From positions 186,001 through 250,000 of the forward strand of contig CALSUF010000004.1 of NCBI GenBank assembly GCA_943789465.1: a stretch of DNA of 64,000 nucleotides, written 5' to 3'. Made by a program: the position numbers and the translations under genes. Of the stretch, positions 17,967 to 27,255 are shown one piece after another; position 1 is the stretch's first letter; each line of letters starts with the position of its first letter. The notes under the pieces are model-generated. The model did not search any database and was not told where the DNA came from. It worked only from the letters and a program-made list of their open reading frames with translations. The stretch comes from an uncultured Flavobacteriaceae bacterium. Lineage in GTDB: Bacteria > Bacteroidota > Bacteroidia > Flavobacteriales > Flavobacteriaceae.

Positions 17967-18374
17967 ATGTATAAAAACCAACCAATTATGAATGCTAAAA
18001 TAAAAGCAGTCCAACAATTTCATGAAGCCTTTAAAATTGGCTACAGTACCACTCAAAAAGCCGATTTAGGATCTGCAAAAAATACTCTTCGTTTTGATTT
18101 GATGAAAGAAGAAAATGAAGAATATTTAGAAGCAGCAAACAACAATGATATGGTAGAAGTTGCCGATGCTTTGGGAGATATGCTCTATATTCTTTGTGGA
18201 ACAATTATTGAGCATGGAATGCAAGATAAAATAGAAGCTGTTTTTGAAGAAATTCAGCGTAGCAACATGAGCAAACTAGGCGACGACGGACAGCCTATTT
18301 ACCGCGAAGACGGAAAAGTACTGAAAGGTCCGCACTATTTTAAGCCCAATATCCAAGAAATTTTGGAATCGTAA
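17967..18374 (+). CDS. MazG-like/PRA-PH-type nucleotide pyrophosphohydrolase
   Basis: All-alpha NTP pyrophosphohydrolase superfamily, 135 residues (or 128 from ATG 17988, MNAKIKAVQQFHEAF). The metal-binding helix pair is visible: KEENEEYLEA followed by EVADALGDMLYILCGT, i.e. the ExxE...ExxD pattern. The C-terminus PIYREDGKVLKGPHYFKPNI is usual in the bacterial relatives. Likely hydrolyses a nucleoside triphosphate or a modified nucleotide; substrate unknown. It converges with ilvE after 3 bp. Confidence 0.82.
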   Translation: MYKNQPIMNAKIKAVQQFHEAFKIGYSTTQKADLGSAKNTLRFDLMKEENEEYLEAANNNDMVEVADALGDMLYILCGTIIEHGMQDKIEAVFEEIQRSNMSKLGDDGQPIYREDGKVLKGPHYFKPNIQEILES

Positions 18375-18377
18375 ATG

Positions 18378-19430
18378 CTATACGCTAACGGTCCATCCAA
18401 ATAAATCTTCCGCTTTATTTGTTTGAATATCTACGATGCGTTTTTTTAATCGTAATGCAACTGGGTTTTCAAGTTCTGGCAAGTGATAATCGGTATCTTT
18501 AAATCCAAAGGTTGCAATTGGAGAAACAACGGCTGCAGTTCCTGCACCAAACATTTCTTTTAAACTACCGTTTTTAGAAGCTTCGACAATTTCGGTAACC
18601 GTAAATTTACGAACTTCAACTTTGATACCTTCGTCTTTGGCTATGTCAAGAATGCTTTTTCTTGTGATACCATCTAAAATACGATCACTCGTTGGTCCTG
18701 TTATAAGTGTATCATTGATACGAACAAAAATATTCATTGCCCCAGCTTCTTCAATGTATTCGTGTGTATTGTCATCGGTCCAAATCACTTGGTGATAGCC
18801 TCTGTCAATTGCTAATTGTGTTGGATAAAATTGACCTGCATAGTTGCCACCTGCTTTGGCATATCCAACACCACCATTTGCGGAACGTGAATAGTTTTGT
18901 TCAATAAGAACTTTAACTTTACCAGCAAAATAAGCGCCTGAAGGTGCTGTACAAATTAGAAACTTATAGGCATTTGCAGGAGAGGCATGAAAGCCTTCGC
19001 CAGTAGCAAACATAATAGGTCTAATGTAAAGTGAACTTCCATCTTGTGTTGGAATCCATTGTTCGTCAACCTTGAGCAATGCTTTGAGACCTTCCATAAA
19101 TACCGCTTCTGGTAATTCCGGAATCGCTAAGCGTTTAGCAGAAATATTAAAACGTTTAAAGTTTTCGTCTGGACGGAATAACCATGTTTTTTTGTCAGTA
19201 TCTTTATAGGCTTTCATCCCTTCAAAAATAGATTGTCCATAATGAAAAATCTTCGCGGAAGGTAAGAGCGAAATAGGTTGAAAAGGTACAATTTCAGGCG
19301 TATTCCAAACACCATTCTTATAGTCGCAGACTAACATGTGATCAGAAAAAACAGATCCAAATCCAAGATTATTAAAATCAATACTATCAATTTTTGATTG
19401 AGTTGTTCGGGTTACTTTTAATGTATTCAT
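18378..19430 (-). CDS. ilvE: branched-chain amino acid aminotransferase
   Basis: PLP-dependent fold type IV transaminase of Leu/Ile/Val metabolism, 350 residues, matching the long (about 350-residue) IlvE form. The PLP lysine lies in GVGYAKAGGNYAGQF; other family blocks are FEGMKAYK, LYIRPIMFATGEG, YIEEAGAMNIFV and EMFGAGTAAVVSPIATFG. Full length. It is divergent from the DUF4920 gene at 19540. Confidence 0.94.
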   Translation of the reverse strand: MNTLKVTRTTQSKIDSIDFNNLGFGSVFSDHMLVCDYKNGVWNTPEIVPFQPISLLPSAKIFHYGQSIFEGMKAYKDTDKKTWLFRPDENFKRFNISAKRLAIPELPEAVFMEGLKALLKVDEQWIPTQDGSSLYIRPIMFATGEGFHASPANAYKFLICTAPSGAYFAGKVKVLIEQNYSRSANGGVGYAKAGGNYAGQFYPTQLAIDRGYHQVIWTDDNTHEYIEEAGAMNIFVRINDTLITGPTSDRILDGITRKSILDIAKDEGIKVEVRKFTVTEIVEASKNGSLKEMFGAGTAAVVSPIATFGFKDTDYHLPELENPVALRLKKRIVDIQTNKAEDLFGWTVSV

Positions 19431-19539
19431 TTGTCAGATTTATAACTTTAGGTGCATACAAATTTACAGAAATAAATGTTTCGACAATATCAATCTTCTA
19501 AAACTTCTTATATTTATGCGTTATTTAAAATTTTATGCA

Positions 19540-20037
19540 ATGAAAAATACTGTTTATCTGTTTTTATCAATCTTCTTTTTATATTCCTGTAAGCAAAAAA
19601 CCCAAACTGCACAGTCTCCAATACAGGTTGGCTCTGTAGTTTATGATACTTATGGTGCAGCTATGGATGCTCAATCAATAATTCCAATCAATGACGTATC
19701 GATGTCATTTTTAACGATGAAAAAAACAGACACTCTGTTTGCGAAAGTTAAGGGAACAATCAAAGAAGTATGTTCTAAAAAAGGATGTTGGATGACCCTA
19801 GATATAGGCGGAGAAAAAGAGATGATGGTACGTTTTAAAGACTACGGTTTTTTTATGCCTTTAGATGCTAAAGGAGAGGTTATTGTCAATGGATTCGCCA
19901 CTATTTCTGAAACTTCTGTAGAAGATTTAAAGCATTATGCAGAAGATTCTGGTGCCTCAGAATTGGAAATCGAAGCCATTATAACTCCAGAACTCACCTA
20001 TAGTTTTGAAGCTGACGGAGTACTTTTAGCACGCTAA
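19540..20037 (+). CDS. DUF4920 family lipoprotein
   Basis: 165 residues from ATG 19540 (an upstream ATG at 19516 would precede the signal sequence by eight residues). Lipoprotein signal MKNTVYLFLSIFFLYSCKQ with Cys17. The conserved core VKGTIKEVCSKKGCWMTLDIGG contains the CxxKGCWM motif typical of DUF4920, a family related to OB-fold proteins, and VRFKDYGFFMPLDAKG follows. Role unknown. It is followed after 16 bp by mnmD. Confidence 0.85.
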   Translation: MKNTVYLFLSIFFLYSCKQKTQTAQSPIQVGSVVYDTYGAAMDAQSIIPINDVSMSFLTMKKTDTLFAKVKGTIKEVCSKKGCWMTLDIGGEKEMMVRFKDYGFFMPLDAKGEVIVNGFATISETSVEDLKHYAEDSGASELEIEAIITPELTYSFEADGVLLAR

Positions 20038-20053
20038 CTCCCAAAATGAATCC

Positions 20054-20728
20054 ATGAAACGCAGTATTATCACCACTTCAGACGGATCAAACACCATTCA
20101 AATTGAAGATTGGGACGAACAATACCATTCTATTCATGGTGCCATTCAAGAATCGCAACATGTGTTTATCAAAACAGGACTCCATCATTTTTTGAATTTA
20201 CACAAGCTAGCAGAAATCAATATTCTTGAAATTGGATTTGGAACAGGTCTCAATGCATTTATGACAGCTTTGGAATCAGAAACGCAAGCCGTTCAAATTA
20301 GGTACGAAGGTATTGAGGCATATCCAGTTTTGGCAGAAGAATTATCACAGTTAAACTATGCATCTTTAATTGATCCAAATCAATGTACTGTTTTTGATGC
20401 TTTACACGACGTTTCTTGGGAAGAATTACATCCTATTACTTTATATTTTTCATTAAAAAAACGAAAACAATATTTTATAGATATTGAAGATGAAAACAAC
20501 TTTAACCTTATTTATTTTGATGCTTTTGGAGCACGTGTCCAACCTGAATTATGGACAGAATCTATTTTTAAACGTATGTTTAATGCTCTAAGTGATAATG
20601 GTGTTCTAGTCACCTATGCAGCTAAAGGTAGTGTGCGTCGTGCCATGCAGGCCGTTGGATTTGTGGTTGAACGTTTGGAAGGTCCTCCAGGGAAACGCGA
20701 AATGTTAAGAGCAACCAAGCTAGTCTAA
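20054..20728 (+). CDS. mnmD: tRNA U34 methyltransferase MnmD
   Basis: SAM-dependent methyltransferase that completes the mnm5 modification at wobble U34, equal to the methyltransferase half of MnmC without the FAD oxidase domain. 224 residues. SAM loop INILEIGFGTGLNAFMTALES, acidic residue in IRYEGIEAYP, the NLIYFDAFGARVQPELWT block, and the C-terminal VTYAAKGSVRRAMQAVGF and GPPGKREMLRA. Starts 16 bp after the DUF4920 gene. Confidence 0.9.
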   Translation: MKRSIITTSDGSNTIQIEDWDEQYHSIHGAIQESQHVFIKTGLHHFLNLHKLAEINILEIGFGTGLNAFMTALESETQAVQIRYEGIEAYPVLAEELSQLNYASLIDPNQCTVFDALHDVSWEELHPITLYFSLKKRKQYFIDIEDENNFNLIYFDAFGARVQPELWTESIFKRMFNALSDNGVLVTYAAKGSVRRAMQAVGFVVERLEGPPGKREMLRATKLV

Positions 20729-20833
20729 TTTTGTGAGTGTGATCCCAAAATAACAGAGTTAGGAAGCCTAAAGTAATGTTAAACATACCTCAATTTATTT
20801 CTTTTCGAAGCTGTTATCGTTAGTTTTGTATAA

Positions 20834-21745
20834 ATGGGTCACAAACTATTAATTACTGGAGCTACTGGATTAGTGGGCAAAGCATTGGTTAAACAATGTT
20901 TAGCTGACGGCTACACAGTACATTATTTAACCACGTGTAAATCCAAAATTGTTTCTCAAGTAAATTATAAAGGGTTTTATTGGAATCCTCAAGAAAATAA
21001 GATCGACATTGCTTGTTTTGAAGGCGTAGAAGTAATTCTTAATTTAGCAGGATCTTCCATAGCTCAACGCTGGACTAATGCTGCAAAAGCTTCTATTTTG
21101 TCCAGTCGAACCGAGGCATTAGCATTGCTGTATTCAAGTATTGAAACTCATAAATTATCTGTTAAACACGTCATTTCGGCAAGTGCGATTGGTATTTATC
21201 CAGATTCTAAAACACGCTACTACGAGGAAAAATTTCAAGGAATAGACTCTAGTTTTTTACGAACGGTTGTGAAGTCTTGGGAAGGTCGTCTAAAACCATT
21301 TCAATCAATTGGAGTTAAAACAACAGCACTGCGTATAGGCATTGTGTTAGATGCGCATGAAGGTGCATTACCCAAAATTATAGGTCCTATCAAACATTAT
21401 TTTGGTGCTGCCTTGGGATCAGGTGATCAGTGGCAATCTTGGATTCACATTGATGATTTAGTACATTTATTTATGTTTGTATTGGAATCAAAATTAGAAG
21501 GAATTTACAATGCAGTCGCTCCAAATCCTGTGCAACAAATTGAGCTTACAAAACTAATTGCTAAAATTCTTCAGCGCCCTTTGGTATTACCCAATATCCC
21601 TGAGTTTGCCCTTCGATTGATGTTGGGTGAAATGCGCGCTATCGCGCTTGAAAGTCAACGCGTTTGTGCTTCTAAAATCCAAGATGCAGGTTTTAAATTT
21701 AATTACCTAGAATTGGAGCCCGCTTTAGAAGATTTGATTGCTTAG
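20834..21745 (+). CDS. TIGR01777 family NAD(P)-binding oxidoreductase
   Basis: Atypical short-chain dehydrogenase/epimerase of the YfcH/SulA-like group, 303 residues. The N-terminal nucleotide-binding loop is ITGATGLVGKALVKQ; VEVILNLAGSSIAQRWT and SASAIGIYPDS follow. The C-terminal DUF1731-like part is GEMRAIALESQRVCASKIQDAGFKF. Reaction and substrate are not known for the family. Confidence 0.88.
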   Translation: MGHKLLITGATGLVGKALVKQCLADGYTVHYLTTCKSKIVSQVNYKGFYWNPQENKIDIACFEGVEVILNLAGSSIAQRWTNAAKASILSSRTEALALLYSSIETHKLSVKHVISASAIGIYPDSKTRYYEEKFQGIDSSFLRTVVKSWEGRLKPFQSIGVKTTALRIGIVLDAHEGALPKIIGPIKHYFGAALGSGDQWQSWIHIDDLVHLFMFVLESKLEGIYNAVAPNPVQQIELTKLIAKILQRPLVLPNIPEFALRLMLGEMRAIALESQRVCASKIQDAGFKFNYLELEPALEDLIA

Positions 21746-21809
21746 AGCATCGGTTGGATTTCCCTTATAATTTCAAATAAATTTAGAATCAAAAAATACT
21801 TCGTGACAT

Positions 21810-21842
21810 TTTGACATTTTAGTAATAATGGCAGTACTTTTG
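21810..21842 (+). promoter_or_regulatory. promoter region of grpE-dnaJ
   Basis: TACTTTTG at 21835-21842 is a -7 box, with TTTG at 21810-21813 (21-nt spacer). A tandem TGACATTTTGACATTTT overlaps the -33 position and could be a stress-control site; that role is inference. Confidence 0.5.
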
Positions 21843-21888
21843 CCATTGTTTTAAAAAAAATCAATCACCCAACGCGATTACACATACA

Positions 21889-22425
21889 ATGAGTAAAAAA
21901 GAAACCAAAGTGGAAGTAGAAACTCCAGAAGAAACGATAGCAAATGAAACAGTCGTTGAGCCAACTGTTGAACTCTCAGTGGAGGAGCAGTTGACGGCAG
22001 ATTTAGCACAAGAAAAAGACAAATTTTTACGGCTGTTTGCTGAGTTTGAAAATTACAAACGACGTACTACAAAAGAGCGTATTGAATTATTTTCTACAGC
22101 GAGTCAAGACGTAATCAAGGCATTGTTACCTGTTTTAGATGATTTTGACCGTGCATTGTTAGAAATATCTAAAACTGAAGCGACTGAACTTTCAAAAGGA
22201 GTGGAGCTGATTAAAAACAAATTATCTTCGACTCTTGAGCAAAAAGGATTGGAGCTTGTTGAGGTGAAGTCTGGCGACGTATTTAATGCGGATGATCACG
22301 AGGCAATTACCCAAATTCCAGCTCCTACAGACGATATGAAAGGAAAAATTATTGACGTCATAGAAAAAGGCTACAAATTAGGGGATAAAGTGATTCGTTT
22401 TCCAAAAGTAGTTATTGGGAACTAA
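21889..22425 (+). CDS. grpE: nucleotide exchange factor GrpE
   Basis: Releases ADP from DnaK. 178 residues: an acidic unstructured N-terminus (about 1-45), a long coiled-coil helix (KDKFLRLFAEFENYKRRTTKER), then the beta-domain with NADDHEAITQIPAP and GYKLGDKVIRFPKVVIG. Followed after 31 bp by dnaJ, forming a chaperone operon; dnaK is not in this window. Confidence 0.95.
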   Translation: MSKKETKVEVETPEETIANETVVEPTVELSVEEQLTADLAQEKDKFLRLFAEFENYKRRTTKERIELFSTASQDVIKALLPVLDDFDRALLEISKTEATELSKGVELIKNKLSSTLEQKGLELVEVKSGDVFNADDHEAITQIPAPTDDMKGKIIDVIEKGYKLGDKVIRFPKVVIGN

Positions 22426-22456
22426 TTTAATTAAGACATAAAAGTACAATACCGAG

Positions 22457-23569
22457 ATGGCAAAACGCGATTATTACGACATATTAGGCATTAACAAAAG
22501 TGCCTCTGCTGCAGAAATTAAAAAAGCTTACAGAAAAATGGCAGTTAAATATCACCCGGATAAAAATCCTGATGATAAAACTGCTGAAGATAAATTTAAA
22601 GAAGCTGCAGAAGCCTACGAAATATTAAGTGATCCTGATAAAAAAGCACGTTTTGATCAATATGGTCACCAAGCCTTTGAAGGCGGTGGTTTTGGCGGTG
22701 GTGGCGGCATGAATATGGATGACATCTTTAGTCAGTTCGGCGATATTTTTGGCGGCGGCGGCGGCGGCTTCGGAGGTTTCGGTGGCGGACAACGTCAACG
22801 TGTGATGAAAGGCAGCAACCTGCGTATTCGTGTCAAATTAACACTCGAAGAAATTGCAAATGGTGTTGAAAAGAAAGTCAAAGTCAAGCGAAAAATGCAA
22901 GCTAAAGGTGTGACTTATAAAACTTGTTCTACATGTAACGGACAAGGACAAGTTACTCGAATTACAAACACTATTTTAGGTCGTATGCAAACAGCATCTC
23001 CTTGTAATGTTTGTGGTGGTACTGGACAAAGTATAGACAAACGTCCTTCGAACTCAGATTCACAAGGTTTTGTAGTGGAAGAGGAAACAGTTTCTATTAA
23101 AATCCCTGCTGGCGTCGTAGATGGCATGCAGTTAAAAGTTACAGGTAAAGGAAATGCGGCTCCAGGAAATGGGATTTCAGGTGATTTATTGGTTGCCATA
23201 ACTGAAGAAACACACCCAACCCTTCAGCGTGAAGGTGACAACCTACATTATGATTTGTATGTGAGTGTACCAGATGCGATTTTAGGATCTTCTATAGAAA
23301 TTGATACTGTTACAGGGAAAGTTCGTTTAAAAATTGAAGCAGGTGTCCAGTCTGGAAAAATACTTCGTCTTAGAGGTAAAGGAATTCCAAATGTCAATGG
23401 CTATAGCCGTGGCGATCTGTTAGTGCATATCAACGTTTGGACACCAAAAACGCTAAGTAAAGAACAAAAATCCTTTTTTGAAAAAATGAAGTCAGATGAG
23501 CATTTTTCTCCTAAACCAGAAAGTTCGGATAAATCCTTTTTTGAAAAAGTAAAAGATATGTTTTCATAG
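22457..23569 (+). CDS. dnaJ: chaperone DnaJ
   Basis: Hsp40 co-chaperone of DnaK, 370 residues. J domain (1-70) with the HPD motif in [11 protein letters not shown]; Gly/Phe-rich linker (about 75-110); cysteine-rich region; and two C-terminal substrate domains ending [10 protein letters not shown]. Only two CxxCxGxG repeats are present (CSTCNGQG and CNVCGGTG) in place of the four of E. coli DnaJ. To my knowledge this shortened zinc region is usual in flavobacteria rather than damage. Confidence 0.95.
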   Translation: MAKRDYYDILGINKSASAAEIKKAYRKMAVKYHPDKNPDDKTAEDKFKEAAEAYEILSDPDKKARFDQYGHQAFEGGGFGGGGGMNMDDIFSQFGDIFGGGGGGFGGFGGGQRQRVMKGSNLRIRVKLTLEEIANGVEKKVKVKRKMQAKGVTYKTCSTCNGQGQVTRITNTILGRMQTASPCNVCGGTGQSIDKRPSNSDSQGFVVEEETVSIKIPAGVVDGMQLKVTGKGNAAPGNGISGDLLVAITEETHPTLQREGDNLHYDLYVSVPDAILGSSIEIDTVTGKVRLKIEAGVQSGKILRLRGKGIPNVNGYSRGDLLVHINVWTPKTLSKEQKSFFEKMKSDEHFSPKPESSDKSFFEKVKDMFS

Positions 23570-23589
23570 CGTTTTAAATTTTAAAACTT

Positions 23590-24228
23590 ATGAGCGAGAA
23601 ATTAAATCATAATTATTCCGAGAAAGAGGAACGATTAAATATCATCACTCATGCGTTTGGACTGCTGTTAAGTGTTATTGGGTTGCCATTTCTGATTCTT
23701 AAATCCCTTAATCTTAACGGTTTTTGGAAACCCACAAGTCTAATTATTTATGGGTTTAGTTTGATCGTTTTATATGCCGCTTCTACTTTTTATCATGCGG
23801 CTAAAAATCCTCGCCTTAGAAGAAAATTGAATATTTTTGATCATGCTGCCATTTATGTGTTGATTGCAGGTACTTATACACCTTTCACAATACTCGTATT
23901 AGAAGGCTCTTTGGGGTGGATTATTTTTGGACTTACGTGGACGTTTGCTTTAACCGGCATTATCTTAAAACTATTTTATACAGGACGGTTTGATAAACTT
24001 TCAACTGTATTGTATCTTTTGATGGGCTGGCAAATTATGTTTGTATTCAATCCATTAATGGAGCGTTTTTCAACGGAAGGCTTACAACTCTTATTTGCAG
24101 GTGGGGTGTTTTATACCATTGGAGCTGTTCTTTACTCCATGAAAAAACTTCCCTACAACCACGCCATCTTTCATGTGTTTGTGTTGCTGGGAAGTGTGTG
24201 TCACTTTTTTAGTATTTTGGGGATTTAA
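23590..24228 (+). CDS. hemolysin III family (PAQR) membrane protein
   Basis: 212 residues, seven predicted helices. PAQR/HlyIII signature: an N-terminal EERLNIITHAFGLLLS, ASTFYHAAKNPRLRRKLNIFDHAAIYVLIAGTYTPF (Ser/His/Asp metal-site residues) and C-terminal YNHAIFHVFVLLGSVCHFF (two further His). Bacterial members influence membrane energy state or fluidity; the hemolysin name is historical. It lies 20 bp after dnaJ and overlaps the 3' end of the dps gene by 4 bp. Confidence 0.88.
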   Translation: MSEKLNHNYSEKEERLNIITHAFGLLLSVIGLPFLILKSLNLNGFWKPTSLIIYGFSLIVLYAASTFYHAAKNPRLRRKLNIFDHAAIYVLIAGTYTPFTILVLEGSLGWIIFGLTWTFALTGIILKLFYTGRFDKLSTVLYLLMGWQIMFVFNPLMERFSTEGLQLLFAGGVFYTIGAVLYSMKKLPYNHAIFHVFVLLGSVCHFFSILGI

Positions 24229-24692
24229 CTCAAGTAAGAATTCAACATCCATAAAGTTTTTTCAGTTTGAGAAATATAATCACTCATTAAACTAACGGTT
24301 CCTTCATCATCTGCAGTAGATGCAAGTGAAAGAATGGCCCTTTCTTTAGCTATCAAAACCTTATAATTATTTATAATAATTTGAATACCTTGATTGCCAT
24401 TGACAATGCTTTTTTCTTCTTTTATTTCAGCACTTTGGAGGTAGTCAGAAAATGTATGAAGTGGTTCTCCTTCAAGTGTCAAAATTCGTTCTGCAATTTC
24501 ATCTACTTTGATCACTGCATCTTCGTACAGTTCTTCAAATTTAAGGTGTAATTCAAAGAATTCTTTGCCTTTAATGTTCCAATGCAACCCTCTTAAGTTT
24601 TGATAAAATAATTGGTAGTTTGCTAATAAACCATTTAATTTTTGACTGAGTTTAGTCGCTTTTTCTAGGTCTATCCCTATGATGTTTTTCAT
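24225..24692 (-). CDS. dps: Dps/ferritin-like DNA-protection protein
   Basis: 155-residue ferritin-like subunit that oxidises and stores iron and protects DNA during oxidative stress. The Dps ferroxidase signature is visible: NLRGLHWNIKGKEFFELHLKFEELYEDAVIKVDEIAERI supplies His, Asp/Glu ligands between subunits. Normal length, no extra tail. Upstream lies a 280-bp non-coding stretch. Confidence 0.9.
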   Translation of the reverse strand: MKNIIGIDLEKATKLSQKLNGLLANYQLFYQNLRGLHWNIKGKEFFELHLKFEELYEDAVIKVDEIAERILTLEGEPLHTFSDYLQSAEIKEEKSIVNGNQGIQIIINNYKVLIAKERAILSLASTADDEGTVSLMSDYISQTEKTLWMLNSYLS

Positions 24693-24797
24693 AATTTTAA
24701 GTTTATTTTAATTTAAATCAACATCCTCTCGCTTAAATAACGTTGGAATGGTTTGAAATTTTTAGTAAAAAAAAGCTTACTTTTGGTTAATATGGTA

Positions 24798-24825
24798 TGA
24801 AGATTTAGATTTGGGATCAAAATCA
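24798..24825 (-). repeat. 28-bp dispersed repeat, copy 1
   Basis: An exact reverse complement of 52648-52675. Read on the minus strand it encodes DFDPKSKSS and continues YHINQK then a stop. It is the only notable element in the gap between dps and the ABC transporter (24693-24974). Confidence 0.8.
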
Positions 24826-24974
24826 ACTGCAATTTAAAAAAAAATTATGACTTAAAATAAATATATTTTTATTTTTTGAAGCCATTTTAACATTCCAAAA
24901 CGCATCGATCAAAGGTTTTGGTTTTTCAGTGTAACTTTTCTTATATTGTTACGTCTTATAATTAAAATCAACAC

Positions 24975-25907
24975 ATGAATACCCTTTTAGAAACCAAAGA
25001 AGTTTCAAAATACTTTGGTAATTTTCAAGCTTTAGACGCCGTATCCCTACAAGTCCCAAAACACAGTATTTTCGGATTGTTAGGTCCTAATGGTGCTGGA
25101 AAAACTACCTTGATTAGAATTATCAATCAAATTACCATGCCGGATTCAGGTTCGGTACTATTAGATGGTGAGGCTTTGCAACCCCACCACGTGCAGTATA
25201 TTGGTTATCTGCCCGAAGAACGTGGTCTGTACAAATCTATGAAAGTTGGAGAGCAAGCTCTGTATTTGGCTCAGCTCAAAGGGCTGTCCTATTCAGAAGC
25301 AAAAAAACGCTTAAAATACTGGTTTGATAAACTGGAGATTGGCCACTGGTGGGATAAAAAAATCGAAGAGCTCTCTAAAGGAATGGCACAAAAAATTCAG
25401 TTTGTAGTGACCATTTTACACCAACCTAAATTACTGATTTTTGACGAGCCGTTTTCTGGATTTGACCCGATCAACGCCAACCTTATAAAAGACGAAATTT
25501 TACAACTCAGAGACGAGGGTGCTACCGTCATTTTTTCAACCCACCGCATGGAATCCGTGGAAGAACTCTGCGACCACATAGCCTTAATTCATGAGTCTAA
25601 AAAAATATTAGATGGCAAACTCATAGACATCAAACGAAACTATAAGACAAACTCCTTTGAGGTAGGATTGATATCTGATAACAAACGGGAATTAGAACAA
25701 ATCATTAAAGCTAAATTTAAAGTATCTCCAGCAGATTTTAAATCGTTAGACGATGATTTAAAACTGAATATTTCTTTAGGTTCAGAAAGTACTTCCAATG
25801 ATTTGTTGGCATTTTTGACATCCCAAGCACAAGTACTCCATTTCAAGGAACTCATTCCAAATGCGAGTGATATTTTTATTCAGACCATTCAAAATAATAA
25901 GTCATGA
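24975..25907 (+). CDS. ABC transporter ATP-binding protein (NatA-like)
   Basis: Nucleotide-binding subunit of an ABC-2-type exporter, 310 residues. Walker A GPNGAGKTT (about 37-45), Q-loop, signature ELSKGMAQKIQF, Walker B LLIFDEPFSGFDP, and switch His in STHRMESV. The C-terminal 80 residues are an extension found in DrrA/NatA-type ATPases. Overlaps the permease gene by 4 bp. Confidence 0.92.
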   Translation: MNTLLETKEVSKYFGNFQALDAVSLQVPKHSIFGLLGPNGAGKTTLIRIINQITMPDSGSVLLDGEALQPHHVQYIGYLPEERGLYKSMKVGEQALYLAQLKGLSYSEAKKRLKYWFDKLEIGHWWDKKIEELSKGMAQKIQFVVTILHQPKLLIFDEPFSGFDPINANLIKDEILQLRDEGATVIFSTHRMESVEELCDHIALIHESKKILDGKLIDIKRNYKTNSFEVGLISDNKRELEQIIKAKFKVSPADFKSLDDDLKLNISLGSESTSNDLLAFLTSQAQVLHFKELIPNASDIFIQTIQNNKS

Positions 25908-27214
25908 ATCACCTTCCATTAATTATCAAACGTGAGTATTTGACTAAAGTGCGCAACAAGTCGTTTATTCTCATGACGTTTTTGAGTCCACTTATTATGA
26001 TTGGTCTATTTTTCTTTGTAGGCTATTTGTCCAATATCAATAACGATACAATCCGTACCATTTATGTTTTAGATGAAAACAGTTTTTTATCGGAAACCTT
26101 TAAAACAAATGATCAAACAATTTACACACATCTTTCTGATTTGGATGTAGAAACCGCCAAAATACTGGCCAATCAAGAAAAAGCTTATGGCTTGCTTCAT
26201 ATTCCAAATAACTCATTAGATACAGTGTCAGACGCTATTAAATTTTACTCAGAAGAATCTCCCTCCCTTTCAGTAATATCCTCTTTAGAGTCAAAAATTG
26301 AAAATAAATTATCCGAACTAAAATTACAAAACGATGGAGTTGATTTGGAACTCATCAAAGCGGCTAAAACAAATGTTGAAATTAATCAAGAAACTTTTGA
26401 AGGTGTCAAAACTTCTAAGGTTGGCAGTGTCATGAAATTGATCTTTGGAGGTGCTGCAGGCTATCTGTTATTTATGTTTATAATTATCTACGGAAACATG
26501 ATCATGCGCAGTGTCATTGAAGAAAAAACCAGCCGTATTATAGAAGTTATTATTTCGTCCGTAAAACCCATTCAACTGATGTTGGGGAAAATCATTGGTA
26601 CCTCTTTAGCAGGAATTACGCAATTTGCGATTTGGTTGCTTTTAGGTGCTGTTATGTTTGTTGCAGCATCCGCCATTTTTGGAGTTGATATGTCTCAAAC
26701 ACAGACCCCTCAACAAGAAATGGTCAATCAAGCACTTTCAAATCCAGAGTCTGCTGATAAGTTTCAAATGATGGTTGGTGAAATTAGTGCGCTTCCCCTC
26801 GGTAATTTGGTAGTCGCCTTTATCTTATTTTTTATAGGAGGCTATCTTTTGTACAGTTCGTTATATGCAGCTATTGGGGCTGCAGTGGATAACGAAACCG
26901 ACACCCAACAGTTTATGTTGCCTGTTTTGATGCCCCTAATTTTAGCGATATATGTGGGGGTATTCACCGTTATTGATGAGCCGCATGGTACTGTTTCAAC
27001 GGTCTTTTCATTCATACCATTTACGTCTCCAGTAGTAATGCTGATGCGAATTCCATTTGGTGTTCCCCTGTGGCAACAATTGGTTTCACTTTTGATTCTA
27101 GTAGCCACCTTTATATTTACGGTCTGGTTTGCCGCTAAAATTTACCGTGTTGGAATTTTGATGTATGGAAAAAAACCAACTTATAAAGAACTTTTCAAAT
27201 GGTTGAAATATTAA
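25904..27214 (+). CDS. ABC-2 type transporter permease (NatB-like)
   Basis: 436-residue membrane subunit paired with the preceding ATPase. One N-terminal helix (FILMTFLSPLIMIGLFFFVG), a long extracytoplasmic domain (about 40-175), then five to six helices with the ABC-2 motif VIEEKTSRIIEVIISSVKP. NatAB systems export Na+; drug or lipid export is equally possible. A response-regulator gene follows after 41 bp. Confidence 0.9.
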   Translation: MNHLPLIIKREYLTKVRNKSFILMTFLSPLIMIGLFFFVGYLSNINNDTIRTIYVLDENSFLSETFKTNDQTIYTHLSDLDVETAKILANQEKAYGLLHIPNNSLDTVSDAIKFYSEESPSLSVISSLESKIENKLSELKLQNDGVDLELIKAAKTNVEINQETFEGVKTSKVGSVMKLIFGGAAGYLLFMFIIIYGNMIMRSVIEEKTSRIIEVIISSVKPIQLMLGKIIGTSLAGITQFAIWLLLGAVMFVAASAIFGVDMSQTQTPQQEMVNQALSNPESADKFQMMVGEISALPLGNLVVAFILFFIGGYLLYSSLYAAIGAAVDNETDTQQFMLPVLMPLILAIYVGVFTVIDEPHGTVSTVFSFIPFTSPVVMLMRIPFGVPLWQQLVSLLILVATFIFTVWFAAKIYRVGILMYGKKPTYKELFKWLKY

Positions 27215-27255
27215 TTTTAAAAATGCGTTAGTAAAGCACACTAAAAACAAGTCAG

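Noticed and set aside
22457..23569. DnaJ with only two of four zinc-finger repeats
   Set aside because: To my knowledge this short form is usual in flavobacterial DnaJ; the flanking sequence is intact, so it is not a deletion in this strain.
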